54,371 nt of DNA from Sedimentisphaerales bacterium (GCA_016927855.1 JAFGLV010000042.1:1-54371), one strand, 5' to 3'. Shown: positions 43,913-53,731, counted from the stretch's first letter. The notes: generated by a model from the letters alone, not told the origin. Translations and numbers: made by a program.

Positions 43913-44677
43913 TTATCCACCGGCGGGGGTGTACCCGAGCTTGCCCCAGGCGCCGCGCTGGACGCGGTAAAGATCCTGGTTGCCGGCGGACCAGTAGCTG
44001 GTGCTCAAACCGGGGCTGAACTGCTCGCCCGCGGCGACGTTGGTCCGGCCGATCTTGACGGTGCGCGGGTCTTTCCATTTCCAGTACTCGCTGTGTCCGT
44101 CGGCGAAGGAGAAATTGGTCCCGTCGCCGTGGCGGCAGGTGATCGCATCCCACCACAATTCCTGGAGGTAGTAGACCGTCCAACTGGACGCGGTCAGGCG
44201 GCCCTCGTCGAGAAAGACGACCTGGATTTGCGGGTTGCGAATCTGCATGCGCCGCTTCAACGGCGGGATCGTCGCGCCGGGGATCTCAAGGTGTCCGTTC
44301 ATGTAATCGACGATCGAATAGGTCACCATTTCCCCGCGCAGGCCGGTCGGGCAGCGGTAGAGCTTCTCATTTGTGTTGTAGCGGTACAGGGCGCCTTCCC
44401 TAAGGCCGTCAAGTTGCTGCTCTTCCGTCCTGCCGGGCTCGTAGTAGACCCACGCCGTTCTGTCGTGGGTATTGGCGTTGACGATCTTGTCGTTGTTGTC
44501 GTCGGCGTAGAGGATCCACGCCAGCGCCAACTGCTTGACGTTGTTCAGGCAGACGGCGCGCTTGCCTTGTTCGCGGACGCGATTGAGCGCCGGCAGGAGA
44601 ATTCCCATCAGGACCGCGATGATGGCGATGACGACCAGCAGTTCGATCAGGGTAAATGCCTTGGTGGTACGAGTCAT
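43913..44677 (-). CDS. Type IV prepilin-like (type II pseudopilin-like) protein
   Basis: 254 residues, ATG behind AAAGGA. The leader [37 protein letters not shown] is a class III signal with cleavage expected before Phe8; the residue before it is Ala instead of the usual Gly. A helical spine follows, then the [20 protein letters not shown] segment and the C-terminal [19 protein letters not shown] block, typical of the abundant planctomycete prepilin-type proteins with an H-x-DG-like ending. These are presumably processed by a prepilin peptidase and exported by a pilus or type II-like system, possibly the one served by PilT in this window. It is the last gene of the minus-strand set with the three large secreted proteins. 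Confidence 0.85.
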   Translation of the reverse strand: MTRTTKAFTLIELLVVIAIIAVLMGILLPALNRVREQGKRAVCLNNVKQLALAWILYADDNNDKIVNANTHDRTAWVYYEPGRTEEQQLDGLREGALYRYNTNEKLYRCPTGLRGEMVTYSIVDYMNGHLEIPGATIPPLKRRMQIRNPQIQVVFLDEGRLTASSWTVYYLQELWWDAITCRHGDGTNFSFADGHSEYWKWKDPRTVKIGRTNVAAGEQFSPGLSTSYWSAGNQDLYRVQRGAWGKLGYTPAGG

Positions 44678-44953
44678 CGGCTTCTGTCCTTTCTCGAGCG
44701 AGCGATGGGCGCCCGATGCGTCCGGCCGGTACGACCTCTGGCTGTAGCGACCGGTGCTTGGCCACCCGTTGTATTCGGCCTAGGCAACATCCAAAGGGCT
44801 CAGGACCTGCCAACCACTATAGGTTTGGCTTGAGCCAGGTGCAAGGGGGAAGTACCCACCGGGTCGGTGAAGCGGCGACGCACCGGGGTCCGGACTGCGT
44901 TGACCGGACCCCGGCACGTGGTGCCGTTCTCTTTCCCATCTGAATATGCTCTG

Positions 44954-47314
44954 CTACTCGACGGAAACCGGTTTGCCTATCCGGATATCGTCGAAGTACA
45001 TGAGGCCTGTACTTCTGGGCGGCGTGCCTCCGCCAGCGCCAAAGCCCAGCGCCAAGGCCTTGATCTGCGTTAGATTCACGCCGAAGTCGGCCAAAGGCAC
45101 ATCCCACCGTGCCCAGGCCGCAGCGGCCTGGTTGGCTGCATCTTCGTCAGCGGCAAGACCATACGTGACGGTCCCCTGGCTTCCGGCTTGATCTGTCAGC
45201 CGGACCCACAGGGGTTCGTCGGCGTTGTTGGTCGTGACACCACGGAAATACACCGTCAGGATCGTTGCCCCGCCGGTCGCCCAGTCCTGGGGCGTCTCAA
45301 AGGTTCGCACGGCAACGGACGAAGTCGCGCCGGTGTTATCGTAACTTACCGGCATGGACTGGTCACCGCTGTAGACGATCGTCTGCTCCGCATACGGCGG
45401 AGTGGCATTGCCGACGAGCGCCCCATTCGTTGGGTCTTCGTACCCGTCGAGCCACGTCTGCCAGATGGCCTCGCCGGCCGCGTCATCGTCGGTATAACTC
45501 TCGAAGTCGTCCACGATGAGGTAGGGCGCCGTGGTGAAGTCCCAGATAGCGCCTTCCCAGGCGCTCGGATTCTCCGCCTCGTTGACCTCATTGACCTTCC
45601 AGTAGTAAGTCGTGCCCAGGTCGAGAGTGCCGGGCATGTACTGGCTCGCGGTGACAACGTCGATGAGCGCGGTGCCGTCAATGACCGACTGCTCATCGGC
45701 GCTGACGTAAACCTCGTGGGAGGCCGCTTCCCGTCCTGCGCGCCAAGCGAGCGTCACGTCCCGGGTTACGTTAGTCTGGCCCGAGGCCGGCTGAGGTTCC
45801 CAGGCATGGGTGGGAATGGCGAGGAACCGGACTTCGCTCAGGCCGTACTGGTTGCGTCCGCTGAAGTTGCTCTTTGCGGTCAGCCTGACGTGCCTGGCAA
45901 CCACATCACCGAATTCCAAGGCCGTGTTGGCAGCGTAGCCCGCTTGGGACGGACCCTGACTGAACTCAAAGTCACCGAGAGCGGTCCAGTTCTCGCCATC
46001 CATCGAGTATTCCACTGTGACTTCCTTGAACCCGAAGCCGACTACCCGCTCGACCTGCACGTTATAGTTCCAGACCAGCATCTGATGGAGCTTGTAGAGG
46101 CGGTCGAACTCGTACTGGATCCAGGCCGGCTCGCCCTTGGCGCTGAGCCACATCGTCTCCGCATTGGTGCCATGCAGATCGTTCTCGTCCAAACCGGAAC
46201 CATTGACGGTGTTCTCGGGCCCGGTATTGCTCTTGTTGGAACTGGACGCGGTGGCGGTCACCTGCTCGATGGGGAAGGCGAAGGGAACGGTGAAGCTCCA
46301 AATGTCGCCTTTGTAGATGGTGTTATCCGGTGCAGGGCTTACCTCGTCCACGCGCCAGTAGTAAGTCGCGTCGTATGCCAGGCGGCCCGGCGGATCGTAC
46401 GTGACGGCGTCTTGATTTTGGCTGACCAGCACGCCCAGGGGATTGGCCCGGCTGGCATTGTTGACGTCTTCGAGCACGATGCCCAGATAGACGTCGTGCG
46501 TGGCGGCTGCAATTCCCGGCGTCCAGCCCAGGGCCGCGTCGGGCCACACGTCCGCCGCTCCGTCGACAGGCGTCGGCATGGAGGAGTATTCCGGCCGCAG
46601 CATTTTCCGGATTTCTTCCTGCGACAGCGCCCGGCTGTAGATGCGCACGTCGTCCATGGCGCCGCTGTACCACCAGCGGTTGTTCGAGTCGCCCTGACTG
46701 TTTCTACCCAGGTTGACGTAGTAGTTGTCGTCTCTGTTGATGGTCCCACTGGAGGCGGTGCTGGCCATTAGCTCGCCATCAACGTAGAGCATCAAGGCGC
46801 TGCCGTCATAAACGCCAGCCAGGTGGTGCCAGACATCGTTGAAAGCCTCGGTTACCGGCGTTTCGATGGACTGGTAGCCCGTCGAGAAGATGCGAAACTC
46901 CAGATTGTTGGCGTTGGTGAACCTCAATCCGTAGGTGAATTCACCTTTCAGCACCAAGGCCTCGTTGGCACCGTTTCCCACATTGGCGGTACGCACCCAC
47001 AGCGTTACTGCTAGAGCGTCCCTGATGTTGAGGCTTTCGGATCGACCGAACTCAACGTAGTCGCTTGCTCCGTTGAACTGCAGCGCGCCGTTGATCCGGC
47101 CGTCGGTCCACGCCAGGGTGGTGCTGGCCAGGTTGCTGTCATTCTCGTAGCGACTGGAGTCGGAGATTTCCGTCCCAGCCCCTTCGTCGAGTTTCCACCA
47201 GGCGACGAGGGTCGGATCGGCAGCACCGATTTGCGCGTTGACGTCGGCGAAGCCGAACTGAGACACGGCTAACACGAGGATCGAGTAGATCAGATAGTGC
47301 GATCGTTTCCGCAT
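44954..47314 (-). CDS. Secreted LamG / fibronectin-like / discoidin / jelly-roll multidomain protein
   Basis: 786 residues, ATG behind AAGGAGG. Signal peptide to about residue 27 (ILVLAVSQFGFADVNA). A LamG-type concanavalin fold at about 35-240 (LVAWWKLDEGAGTEISDSSR, VWHHLAGVYDGSALMLYVDG, MDDVRIYSRALSQEEI). A fibronectin-like module follows (AATHDVYLGIVLEDVNNASR, DATYYWRVDEV), then a discoidin-type domain at about 355-510 (PENTVNGSGLDENDLHGTNA, MWLSAKGEPAWIQYEFDRLY, ARHVRLTAKSNF), another fibronectin-like module (SHEVYVSADEQSVIDGTALI, TTYYWKVNEVN), and a C-terminal jelly-roll (LIVDDFESYTDDDAAGEAIW to LMYFDDIRIGKP). The modules are known for binding sugars on surfaces. The protein probably acts outside the cell as an adhesin or substrate-binding scaffold; no catalytic domain is apparent. 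Confidence 0.85.
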   Translation of the reverse strand: MRKRSHYLIYSILVLAVSQFGFADVNAQIGAADPTLVAWWKLDEGAGTEISDSSRYENDSNLASTTLAWTDGRINGALQFNGASDYVEFGRSESLNIRDALAVTLWVRTANVGNGANEALVLKGEFTYGLRFTNANNLEFRIFSTGYQSIETPVTEAFNDVWHHLAGVYDGSALMLYVDGELMASTASSGTINRDDNYYVNLGRNSQGDSNNRWWYSGAMDDVRIYSRALSQEEIRKMLRPEYSSMPTPVDGAADVWPDAALGWTPGIAAATHDVYLGIVLEDVNNASRANPLGVLVSQNQDAVTYDPPGRLAYDATYYWRVDEVSPAPDNTIYKGDIWSFTVPFAFPIEQVTATASSSNKSNTGPENTVNGSGLDENDLHGTNAETMWLSAKGEPAWIQYEFDRLYKLHQMLVWNYNVQVERVVGFGFKEVTVEYSMDGENWTALGDFEFSQGPSQAGYAANTALEFGDVVARHVRLTAKSNFSGRNQYGLSEVRFLAIPTHAWEPQPASGQTNVTRDVTLAWRAGREAASHEVYVSADEQSVIDGTALIDVVTASQYMPGTLDLGTTYYWKVNEVNEAENPSAWEGAIWDFTTAPYLIVDDFESYTDDDAAGEAIWQTWLDGYEDPTNGALVGNATPPYAEQTIVYSGDQSMPVSYDNTGATSSVAVRTFETPQDWATGGATILTVYFRGVTTNNADEPLWVRLTDQAGSQGTVTYGLAADEDAANQAAAAWARWDVPLADFGVNLTQIKALALGFGAGGGTPPRSTGLMYFDDIRIGKPVSVE

Positions 47315-47458
47315 AGTATTCCTCCTTCAAAGCAGCTCCGCGCAACGCGTTGCGATCGCCCGTCGATGGGCGGCGCCACCATGGCCCCGGGGTCTTCCGG
47401 AGCCACGGTTTGCCGCCATCAAGCAAGACGATCACCCAAGCACAGGGTGCGCGCCCGA

Positions 47459-49750
47459 TCACGGCGTCACGGGAGGTTTGCCTACCTGGACGTCGTCGAT
47501 GTAGACCCGCCCCGTATTTCCTGATGGGACTCCGCCCACCGAGCCGAAGCCGATGGAGATCGTCTTGACACTGCTTACGTCCACACCGAAGTCGGCGAGC
47601 ATCAGTTGCCACTCATGCCATGACGCGACAGCCAGATTGGCTGTGTCCTCGCCGGGCGCGGTGCCGTAGGTGATGGTGCCGCTTTTGCCGCTTTGGTCGG
47701 TCAGTTTTACCCACATGGGCTCGGCCGGGTCATTATCGGCGTTGCCATAGAAGAACAGCCTCAGCGTCGTGGCGCCACCTTGCGCCCAATCCTGTGGGGC
47801 TGCAAACGTGCGCTTGGCCTCGGAGTAAGCGGCGCCGCCCGTATTGACGTAGCGTAATGGCATGGACTGCGCGCCCTCGTGGAAAATCTCCTGGTCTGCG
47901 TAGGGCGGGGTGTCGTTGCCGACCTGCGAGCCGTTGTCGTCGCTCTCGTAGCCGTCGATCCAGGTCTCGTAGATGAGGTTGCCTTCATCGTCCGTATAGC
48001 TCTCGAAGTCGTCGACGACGAGGAAGTCCGTCGCCGAGAAGCTCCAGACGTCACCCGTCCAGACGGTGACGGGCTCAGCTTCGTTGACCTCATCGACTCT
48101 CCAGTAGTAGGTCTCACCGAGATTGAGCGGGCCGAAGGCGTAGTAGCTGTCGCTGGTGGTGCCCGCCAAGGCAGAGCCGTCGGCGACTGCTTGTTGGTCG
48201 GTCCCGAAATAGACGTCGTGCGTGTCGGCCTCACGCCCGGGACGCCACCTCAGCACGTCCTCCAAAGCCACACCGGTCTGACCGGCTGCCGGCTGGGGAT
48301 TGCTGGCGGCGGTGGGAATGTACAGGAACCGCACCTCGCTCAAACCGGGCTGGCCCATCCCACCCCAATCGCTGTTGGCGGTAATCTTCACGTAACGGGC
48401 CGCGACATCACCGAAGTCAATCGGCGCGTTGTGTTCGTAGCCCTCCAGGCCGGTGCCCTGAGCGAATTCGAAATCCCCCAGTGCCGTCCAGGCGTCGCCA
48501 CCGGTGGAATACTCGATGGTTGCGTTCTGTATACCGAAGCCGATGATGTCTTCGAACTCGCCGTTGTAGTTCCAGACCAGCATCTCGTGGAGCTGATAGG
48601 TGCGGCCCAAGTCGTACTGGATCCAGGCCGGCTGCGGGCCATCCATGCTGCTGAGCCACATGGTCTCGCCGTCGATGGAGTGCAGGTCATCGGCATCCAA
48701 CCCGGAGCCGTTGACTGTGTTCTCGGGTCCGCTGCCTTCCTCGAAGCTGGAGGCGGTGGCTGTGACGTGCTTGACGGGATGGACGAAGGGCTCGACGGTG
48801 AAACTCCACACCACACCTTTGTATACCGTGGACGTCGGTGGGGCGTTGACCTCGTCGATGCGCCAATAATATGTCTGGTCGAATTCGAGGCGGCCCGGAT
48901 CGTAACTGCTGGCTGGTTGGCCTTGACGGACCAGCACCCCGCGAGGATCACCTCTGGAAGCGTTGCTGACATCATCCAGGACTGTCCCGAAGTAGACGTC
49001 GTGCGTGGCTCCGTATTGTCCCGGCGTCCACGTCAGGACCGCGTCGCGAAACGCGTCGTCGGCCTCATTGGCCGGGTCGGGATTCACCGCCAGTTCCACG
49101 GCAAAGGCGATTTCGCCCTGGAGGTAGGTGCCGCCGGCAATGCCGCCCTCGTTGCTTTCCTTGGCGCGTAGAATGGCGGAGGCTTCCGGCTGGGGTGGCG
49201 CGAACAGCAGTGTGATGATCCCGTCCGTATCGCTGTTGATGAAGTCCGCCAAGGCCCGGCTCGTTGCCGTCGATGCTCTGACCTGGTTGTCGGGACAGTC
49301 GAAAGTCATCAGCAGGTCGGTCAGATCGTCGGGGTCCAGCTCGATCGGGTCGCCGACCGGCGGAGCCGGGTCATTCTTGACGCCGGGCGCGTTGTTCCAG
49401 ACGAGCTCGGTCTCCGGCGGAAGATTGTCCAGCTCCTCGATGACGCCATAGACGTCGATGTTGCCGCCGCCGGCGCCGAGATTGCTGAGACCGACGTTCT
49501 TGACGTAGGCGCCGGGTGCTTTCAACTCGCTGATGTCGAAGCTAAACAGTCCGACGCGACGCCGCGCCGAAATGTCACGAACGTGCACGCCGATTTGTTG
49601 TTCGTTTTGGTTGGGACCCACTTGCGCGTCATTGCAGACATGCTGGTCGAGAAACGCCATGACGCTGAAAGGTCTCGATGCGGCGTGGGTGGGAAGGGCT
49701 GTAGACAACAACAGTACGAGAACAAATGCATAGACCACTTTCTTAGACAT
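47459..49750 (-). CDS. Secreted multidomain protein paralogous to its neighbours (DNRLRE-like / discoidin / jelly-roll)
   Basis: 763 residues, ATG behind AAGGAGGA. Signal peptide (VVYAFVLVLLLSTALPTHAA). In place of LamG it has an N-terminal beta-sandwich at about 25-215 (DAQVGPNQNEQQIGVHVRDI SARRRVGLFSFDISEL, IELDPDDLTDLLMTF, SDTDGIITLLFAPP), similar to DNRLRE/CBM96-type domains. The order after that is the same as in the next gene downstream: fibronectin-like (ATHDVYFGTVLDDVSNASRG, TYYWRIDEVN), discoidin-type (PENTVNGSGLDADDLHSIDG, MWLSSMDGPQPAWIQYDLGR), fibronectin-like (DTHDVYFGTDQQAVADGSAL, TYYWRVDEVN) and jelly-roll (FLVVDDFESYTDDEGNLIYE to GRVYIDDVQVGKP). The conserved order and strand indicate tandem duplication with exchange of the N-terminal module. 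Confidence 0.85.
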   Translation of the reverse strand: MSKKVVYAFVLVLLLSTALPTHAASRPFSVMAFLDQHVCNDAQVGPNQNEQQIGVHVRDISARRRVGLFSFDISELKAPGAYVKNVGLSNLGAGGGNIDVYGVIEELDNLPPETELVWNNAPGVKNDPAPPVGDPIELDPDDLTDLLMTFDCPDNQVRASTATSRALADFINSDTDGIITLLFAPPQPEASAILRAKESNEGGIAGGTYLQGEIAFAVELAVNPDPANEADDAFRDAVLTWTPGQYGATHDVYFGTVLDDVSNASRGDPRGVLVRQGQPASSYDPGRLEFDQTYYWRIDEVNAPPTSTVYKGVVWSFTVEPFVHPVKHVTATASSFEEGSGPENTVNGSGLDADDLHSIDGETMWLSSMDGPQPAWIQYDLGRTYQLHEMLVWNYNGEFEDIIGFGIQNATIEYSTGGDAWTALGDFEFAQGTGLEGYEHNAPIDFGDVAARYVKITANSDWGGMGQPGLSEVRFLYIPTAASNPQPAAGQTGVALEDVLRWRPGREADTHDVYFGTDQQAVADGSALAGTTSDSYYAFGPLNLGETYYWRVDEVNEAEPVTVWTGDVWSFSATDFLVVDDFESYTDDEGNLIYETWIDGYESDDNGSQVGNDTPPYADQEIFHEGAQSMPLRYVNTGGAAYSEAKRTFAAPQDWAQGGATTLRLFFYGNADNDPAEPMWVKLTDQSGKSGTITYGTAPGEDTANLAVASWHEWQLMLADFGVDVSSVKTISIGFGSVGGVPSGNTGRVYIDDVQVGKPPVTP

Positions 49751-50219
49751 CGCTGTTGTCCTCCTTCTTTTCGCGACGAGCGTACGTTGCCTCCGGAAAC
49801 TCCTGGCCCAATCGAGCCGTCCCTGACGGCGGGAGACACCCGCTGTTTGGCTGTGTCAGCACGCCACGAACCGGCTCATGCATGCCGCAGGTGCGCGTTT
49901 CACCCAAACGGCGGCATTCTGGCCTTGCTGGCACAGCGGCAAGATGTGTAACACTCTCGGTCGGACAATCTCGACCGATTCGTTCCGTATGTTGCTTGTC
50001 GTTGCTCGTGACCTATTTGCTCATAGGCGGTCCTCCACCAGTTGTGCCGTTCGCGGTTACGCGGCGCATTTCTCCATTCGCGTTCACCGCCTGGCGGCAA
50101 GACTTGGGACCTGTGCCGTGCGGACACAGACCCCAAGATACACTGTCACGGCCGCCAAATGCGCGGGTCCGGAGCCTGCGCCTGTTTTCGGCTTACCTTC
50201 AAGGCGACCAACCGCGAGC
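49751..50219. other. Intergenic leader region between two paralogues
   Basis: About 470 bases without a convincing gene. It holds an inverted repeat TCGGTCG/CGACCGA (49957-49963 and 49972-49978) and GC-rich hairpins near 49830. I see no clear promoter or known riboswitch, so it may be a long leader or spacer in a shared transcript. Confidence 0.4.
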
Positions 50220-53087
50220 CTACTGCTCGGCGGCTGGGCGGCCGACCAACAGGTCGTCGATCAGCAGCGCGCCGGACGCGTTAGCGCTGGCCTGGTTGCG
50301 GTCACCGACCCCGAGATACACCTTCTTGATGCTACTGGTGTTGACCCCGGCGGCGCTGAGCGTGCTCAGCGGGACGTTCCACTCTGTCCAGACGCCGGCG
50401 CCGACGGCATACGGGTCGGGATTGACGACCGTTGCCTTCCGACCGCTGCTGTCCTCGACGGCGACATACAGCTTGTCCACACCGTTGCCGGCGGGCTGAT
50501 CGACGGTCAGAGAGACCGATTGCCACTGGCCGCTCACGTTGCCGGTCGTAGCGATCTCGGAGAGCACCGCCTGTGTAGAAGTGGTCGTCACGTGGCTGGT
50601 CACGGCGAGGCCGACATAGACCGGGTCGGCCATCGTGATCGTCTGGGGATTCGCAGGGCTCGGAATCCAGGTCGTCGGCGCTTCTGCGGTGGCATAGAAA
50701 GCGTTGAACTGATTGCCACTGCGTTCGAGCTTGAGCCAGACCGGTATGTCGACCGTTGTCTGCTCCGGCGTCGCGGTGCTGGTATCGCTGGCGCCCGTGC
50801 CGCCGATGGTGGCGCGGTTCTGGAAGCGGAAGCGGTTGCCGTCGCCGGGAGCCCAAAGCGAATAGGCCCAGATCGAGTCCGGCTGCAGCGTCTGGCGGAT
50901 CATCACGCCGGCCTTGGCCCACGGGTCGGTGGCGTCGAGGCGATCGACGCGCGCGACGATCGAGCCGTTGCCGCTGAGCTGCTTGTAGACGAAGCGGCCT
51001 TGGTCGGCAGTGCTGAAGATGTCGGCGCCCATGCCGTTCATGACGATCTGAGTCTGCGAAACCTGCAGGAAGCCGATGGGATCGCCTTTGTACCACAGCG
51101 TCAGCGTATCGGCGCCGTTGCGCGTCCAATCCTGTGCCATCTCGAGCGTGCGTGCCGCTTCGGAGACCCTGACAGTGCCGGTATTGGTGTAGGAGAAGGG
51201 CATCGCCTGCGAGCCGCCGTGGACGTCGCTTTGCTCGGTGTAAGGCGGAAGCGGATTGCCGACGATCGACCCGTTGTCGTCGATCTCGTAACCGTCGAGC
51301 CAGGCCGAGAAGACCTCTTCGCCGGCGTTGTCGGTATAGCTCTCGAAATCATCAACGGTGAAGTACTGCTTCGTGGCAAAACTCCAGACGTCGCTGGGCC
51401 AGATGCTGGGCGTCGCCGCCTCATTGACCTCATCGACGCGCCAGTAGTAGGTCTGGCCTAGGATCAGAGCGTCAGGATCGAAACTGCTGGTTGCCACGGT
51501 ACTGGCCGGTGCTGTCCCGTCAGCGACGGCCTGCTCGTCACTGCTGAAATAGACGCTGTGAGAAGCCGCCTCGCGACCGGCGCGCCAACTCAGGACCACA
51601 TCGGGGTCCATGTCCGCCGCACCGGCCGCTGGCTGGGGCTCGCGCGCGTGCGCCGGGATATAGTAGAACTGGGCCTCAGCGAGACCGTATCGCAACTGCG
51701 GCGGATTCGACGTGCTCCGGTTGCTGTGTATGTCGATGCGGATCGCCTGGGCCGGAACGCCGGCCAGGTCGAGCGTGATGCCCTCGTAATCCACCGCACC
51801 CGGCGCGCGATCCAGTACCTGGTCGCCCAAGGCGATCCACTCCTCACCGTCGGCAGTGTATTGAAGGGTCACTTCGTTCAGCCCGAGGCCCAGGATGAAC
51901 TCATAGGTGCCGTTGTAGTTCCAGAGGCGCATTTGGTGCATTTTCAGCGTGCGCGGGAAGTCGAACTGGATCCAGACCGGCTCTCCCGCGACCGCGTCAC
52001 CCAGCCACATGTCCGCCTCTTCCGTCGAATGCGTTCCATCGCCGAGCCCGGAGCCGTCGATGACGTTCTCCGGTTCGCGACCCGCAGGGGACGTGGTGGA
52101 GGCGGTGACGGTCACGTTGGGCACGAGGTACGCGAACGGCTCGGTAGTGAAGCTCCAGACGTTTCCGGGGAAGACCATGAAATCGGGAGCACCGTTGACC
52201 TCATCGACGCGCCAGTAGTAGGTCTGGTCGAACTCCAGCAGCCCGGGCGGATCGAACGTCGTCGTGGGCTGATCGGGGCCGGCCAACACGCCCAGTGGAT
52301 TGGTGGTGGCGGCGGTGTTGACGTCGTCGAAGGAGGTGCCGAGATACACGTCGTGCGTGACCGCATAACCTCCTGCGGTCCAACTCAGTACGACCTCGCG
52401 CGGAATGTCGGTCGCCCCGTCGGTCGGTACCGGTTTCGAGGCGGTGGTGGCGCTGCCGCCAATATCGCCCAGCAGGCGCGTGCCGCCATTTTCACCCATC
52501 TCCGTGGTGCGCACGATAGCCTGGTTGCCCGGCTCGGCCGGTGCGAACAGAAACGCGACGAACCCGTTGGTGTCACTGTTGAGAAAATCGGCCAGCGCTT
52601 CGCTGGTCTCGGTCTCCTCACGCACGCCCATAGCCGGCGGGGTAAAGACCAGCAAGACGTCAGTCAGATCCGCGGGGTCTAGTTCGACCGGTGAATCCAA
52701 GGCCGGCACTGGGTTGTTCTGGACGCCTGGACCGGTGGCCCAGTTGACCCCCGGCGCCACGACGTCCTCGTAAGCTTCGAGGACACCATACACGGCGACC
52801 GGATTGCTCAGATCGTGTCCGTAGTTGCTGAATCTCACGTTGGAAAAGAACGCGCCCATCGCCTTGACTTCAGAAATATCGTAGGTGACGTAGGCAACGC
52901 GGCGTCGGCTGGAGATGTCACGTATGCCCATACCGGTGCCGTTGCTCGACGAGTTCGGCCCCACCTGGGCGTCGTTGCCGATCTCGGTATCGAACGTAGG
53001 TAGCAAATCGAATGGTTCGGCCCCGGCGCCGCTCGCCAGAGCGAAAAGCACCGCCAGGGACATGACAGAAATGGACTTCATTAGCAT
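50220..53087 (-). CDS. Secreted multidomain paralogue with a domain inserted in the jelly-roll
   Basis: 955 residues from the ATG at 53087, with AGGGAGGG eight bases upstream; an upstream in-frame start at 53123 would precede the signal peptide (MLMKSISVMSLAVLFALASG AGA). N-terminal DNRLRE-like domain (DAQVGPNSSSNGTGMGIRDI SSRRRVAYVTYDISEV), then fibronectin-like (VTHDVYLGTSFDDVNTAATT, TYYWRVDEVN), discoidin-type (PENVIDGSGLGDGTHSTEEA, MWLGDAVAGEPVWIQFDFPR) and fibronectin-like (ASHSVYFSSDEQAVADGTAP). In the final jelly-roll (FTVDDFESYTDNAGEEVFSA) the strand ending in LWYKGDPIGFLQV is followed by an extra ~170-residue sandwich (GADIFSTADQGRFVYKQLSG, DPWAKAGVMIRQTLQ; DUF1349-like), after which the jelly-roll resumes (GQWQSVSLTVDQPAGNGVDK to LLIDDLLVGRP). 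It heads the set of three paralogues. Confidence 0.85.
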   Translation of the reverse strand: MLMKSISVMSLAVLFALASGAGAEPFDLLPTFDTEIGNDAQVGPNSSSNGTGMGIRDISSRRRVAYVTYDISEVKAMGAFFSNVRFSNYGHDLSNPVAVYGVLEAYEDVVAPGVNWATGPGVQNNPVPALDSPVELDPADLTDVLLVFTPPAMGVREETETSEALADFLNSDTNGFVAFLFAPAEPGNQAIVRTTEMGENGGTRLLGDIGGSATTASKPVPTDGATDIPREVVLSWTAGGYAVTHDVYLGTSFDDVNTAATTNPLGVLAGPDQPTTTFDPPGLLEFDQTYYWRVDEVNGAPDFMVFPGNVWSFTTEPFAYLVPNVTVTASTTSPAGREPENVIDGSGLGDGTHSTEEADMWLGDAVAGEPVWIQFDFPRTLKMHQMRLWNYNGTYEFILGLGLNEVTLQYTADGEEWIALGDQVLDRAPGAVDYEGITLDLAGVPAQAIRIDIHSNRSTSNPPQLRYGLAEAQFYYIPAHAREPQPAAGAADMDPDVVLSWRAGREAASHSVYFSSDEQAVADGTAPASTVATSSFDPDALILGQTYYWRVDEVNEAATPSIWPSDVWSFATKQYFTVDDFESYTDNAGEEVFSAWLDGYEIDDNGSIVGNPLPPYTEQSDVHGGSQAMPFSYTNTGTVRVSEAARTLEMAQDWTRNGADTLTLWYKGDPIGFLQVSQTQIVMNGMGADIFSTADQGRFVYKQLSGNGSIVARVDRLDATDPWAKAGVMIRQTLQPDSIWAYSLWAPGDGNRFRFQNRATIGGTGASDTSTATPEQTTVDIPVWLKLERSGNQFNAFYATAEAPTTWIPSPANPQTITMADPVYVGLAVTSHVTTTSTQAVLSEIATTGNVSGQWQSVSLTVDQPAGNGVDKLYVAVEDSSGRKATVVNPDPYAVGAGVWTEWNVPLSTLSAAGVNTSSIKKVYLGVGDRNQASANASGALLIDDLLVGRPAAEQ

Positions 53088-53379
53088 GCGGATGACCCTC
53101 CCTTTCTTGGAATCAGGACCCAATCTCCTTCTGCGACGTACGAGAATCCCTTCGCCACAGACACCGGCCGGGCATCCGCTGTCTCAGCGCCTTTGCCCCG
53201 GGCCTCCCGTGTATAATGACAGAGCCTGTACGGCCTTTGATTTCCCCCCGGTTTTCGAATCACTCCTCCCCCACGAAGCCGCTTTGGCGGTCTATTCCCT
53301 CATAGGCAGATCTCCACAAACGCACCCGATCGAGATTGCCGGCGCAACTCCCAGGCCAACAAAACACCCACACAGGCTT

Positions 53380-53409
53380 ATCCTATCACTAATGGGGCCA
53401 TCCCGTCAA
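53380..53409 (-). promoter_or_regulatory. Weak promoter candidate upstream of the secreted-protein set
   Basis: Minus strand: TTGACG (53409-53404), 18-base spacer, TAGGAT (53385-53380). It would give a leader of about 290 bases before the first paralogue. No gene is recognisable between 53124 and 53489. Confidence 0.3.
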
Positions 53410-53489
53410 CGGAAAAAACCGCGTGTGGGCCGGGCAAACGCGGAGTGGCCAACGACGAGAGCAGGAGATTCGATGGCACGACGTGAAAG

Positions 53490-53561
53490 TGGGCCCGGCT
53501 GGATTCGAACCAGCGACCAAGGGATTATGAGTCCCCTGCTCTACCGCTGAGCTACGGGCCC
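53490..53561 (-). tRNA. tRNA with CAT anticodon (Met, or Ile2 if lysidine-modified)
   Basis: A complete 72-base cloverleaf on the minus strand: acceptor stem GGGCCCG/CGGGCCC with discriminator A, D-arm GCTCAGCGGTAGAGC, anticodon stem GGGGA/TCCCT around the loop CTCATAA (anticodon CAT), T-arm GCTGGTTCGAATCCAGC. CCA is not encoded. It is not an initiator tRNA in appearance, because the acceptor stem starts with a paired G-C and the anticodon stem lacks the three G-C pairs. The T-arm and anticodon arm resemble bacterial tRNA-Ile2 (CAU) as much as elongator tRNA-Met, so the identity is left open. Confidence 0.93.
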
Positions 53562-53731
53562 GCGCCTGGCGATTGCGCCGCCACGGCAAGGCATGAGCAG
53601 TCGGCAGATCAGGTCGTAGGTTACCTGCGCCGGCGCGGCTTTGCAAGCAGATAAGCCTCCAATGGATCGGACGACAGCCAACAGGTGGCGGGCGTTTGCC
53701 AACGGCGGGGCGGTGCCTTATCATGCCCGCC

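Noticed and set aside
45188..46771. 527-codon plus-strand frame opposite the LamG protein
   Set aside because: Valine/Arg-rich shadow frame; the opposite strand has several named domains. The similar long frames at 49878-51461 and 47879-49171 are rejected for the same reason.
47315..47458. c-di-GMP-I riboswitch, suggested by GGCAAACC in the LamG gene leader
   Set aside because: The other conserved core segments (CGCAAAG and the GGTAGC region) are missing, so the match is likely chance.
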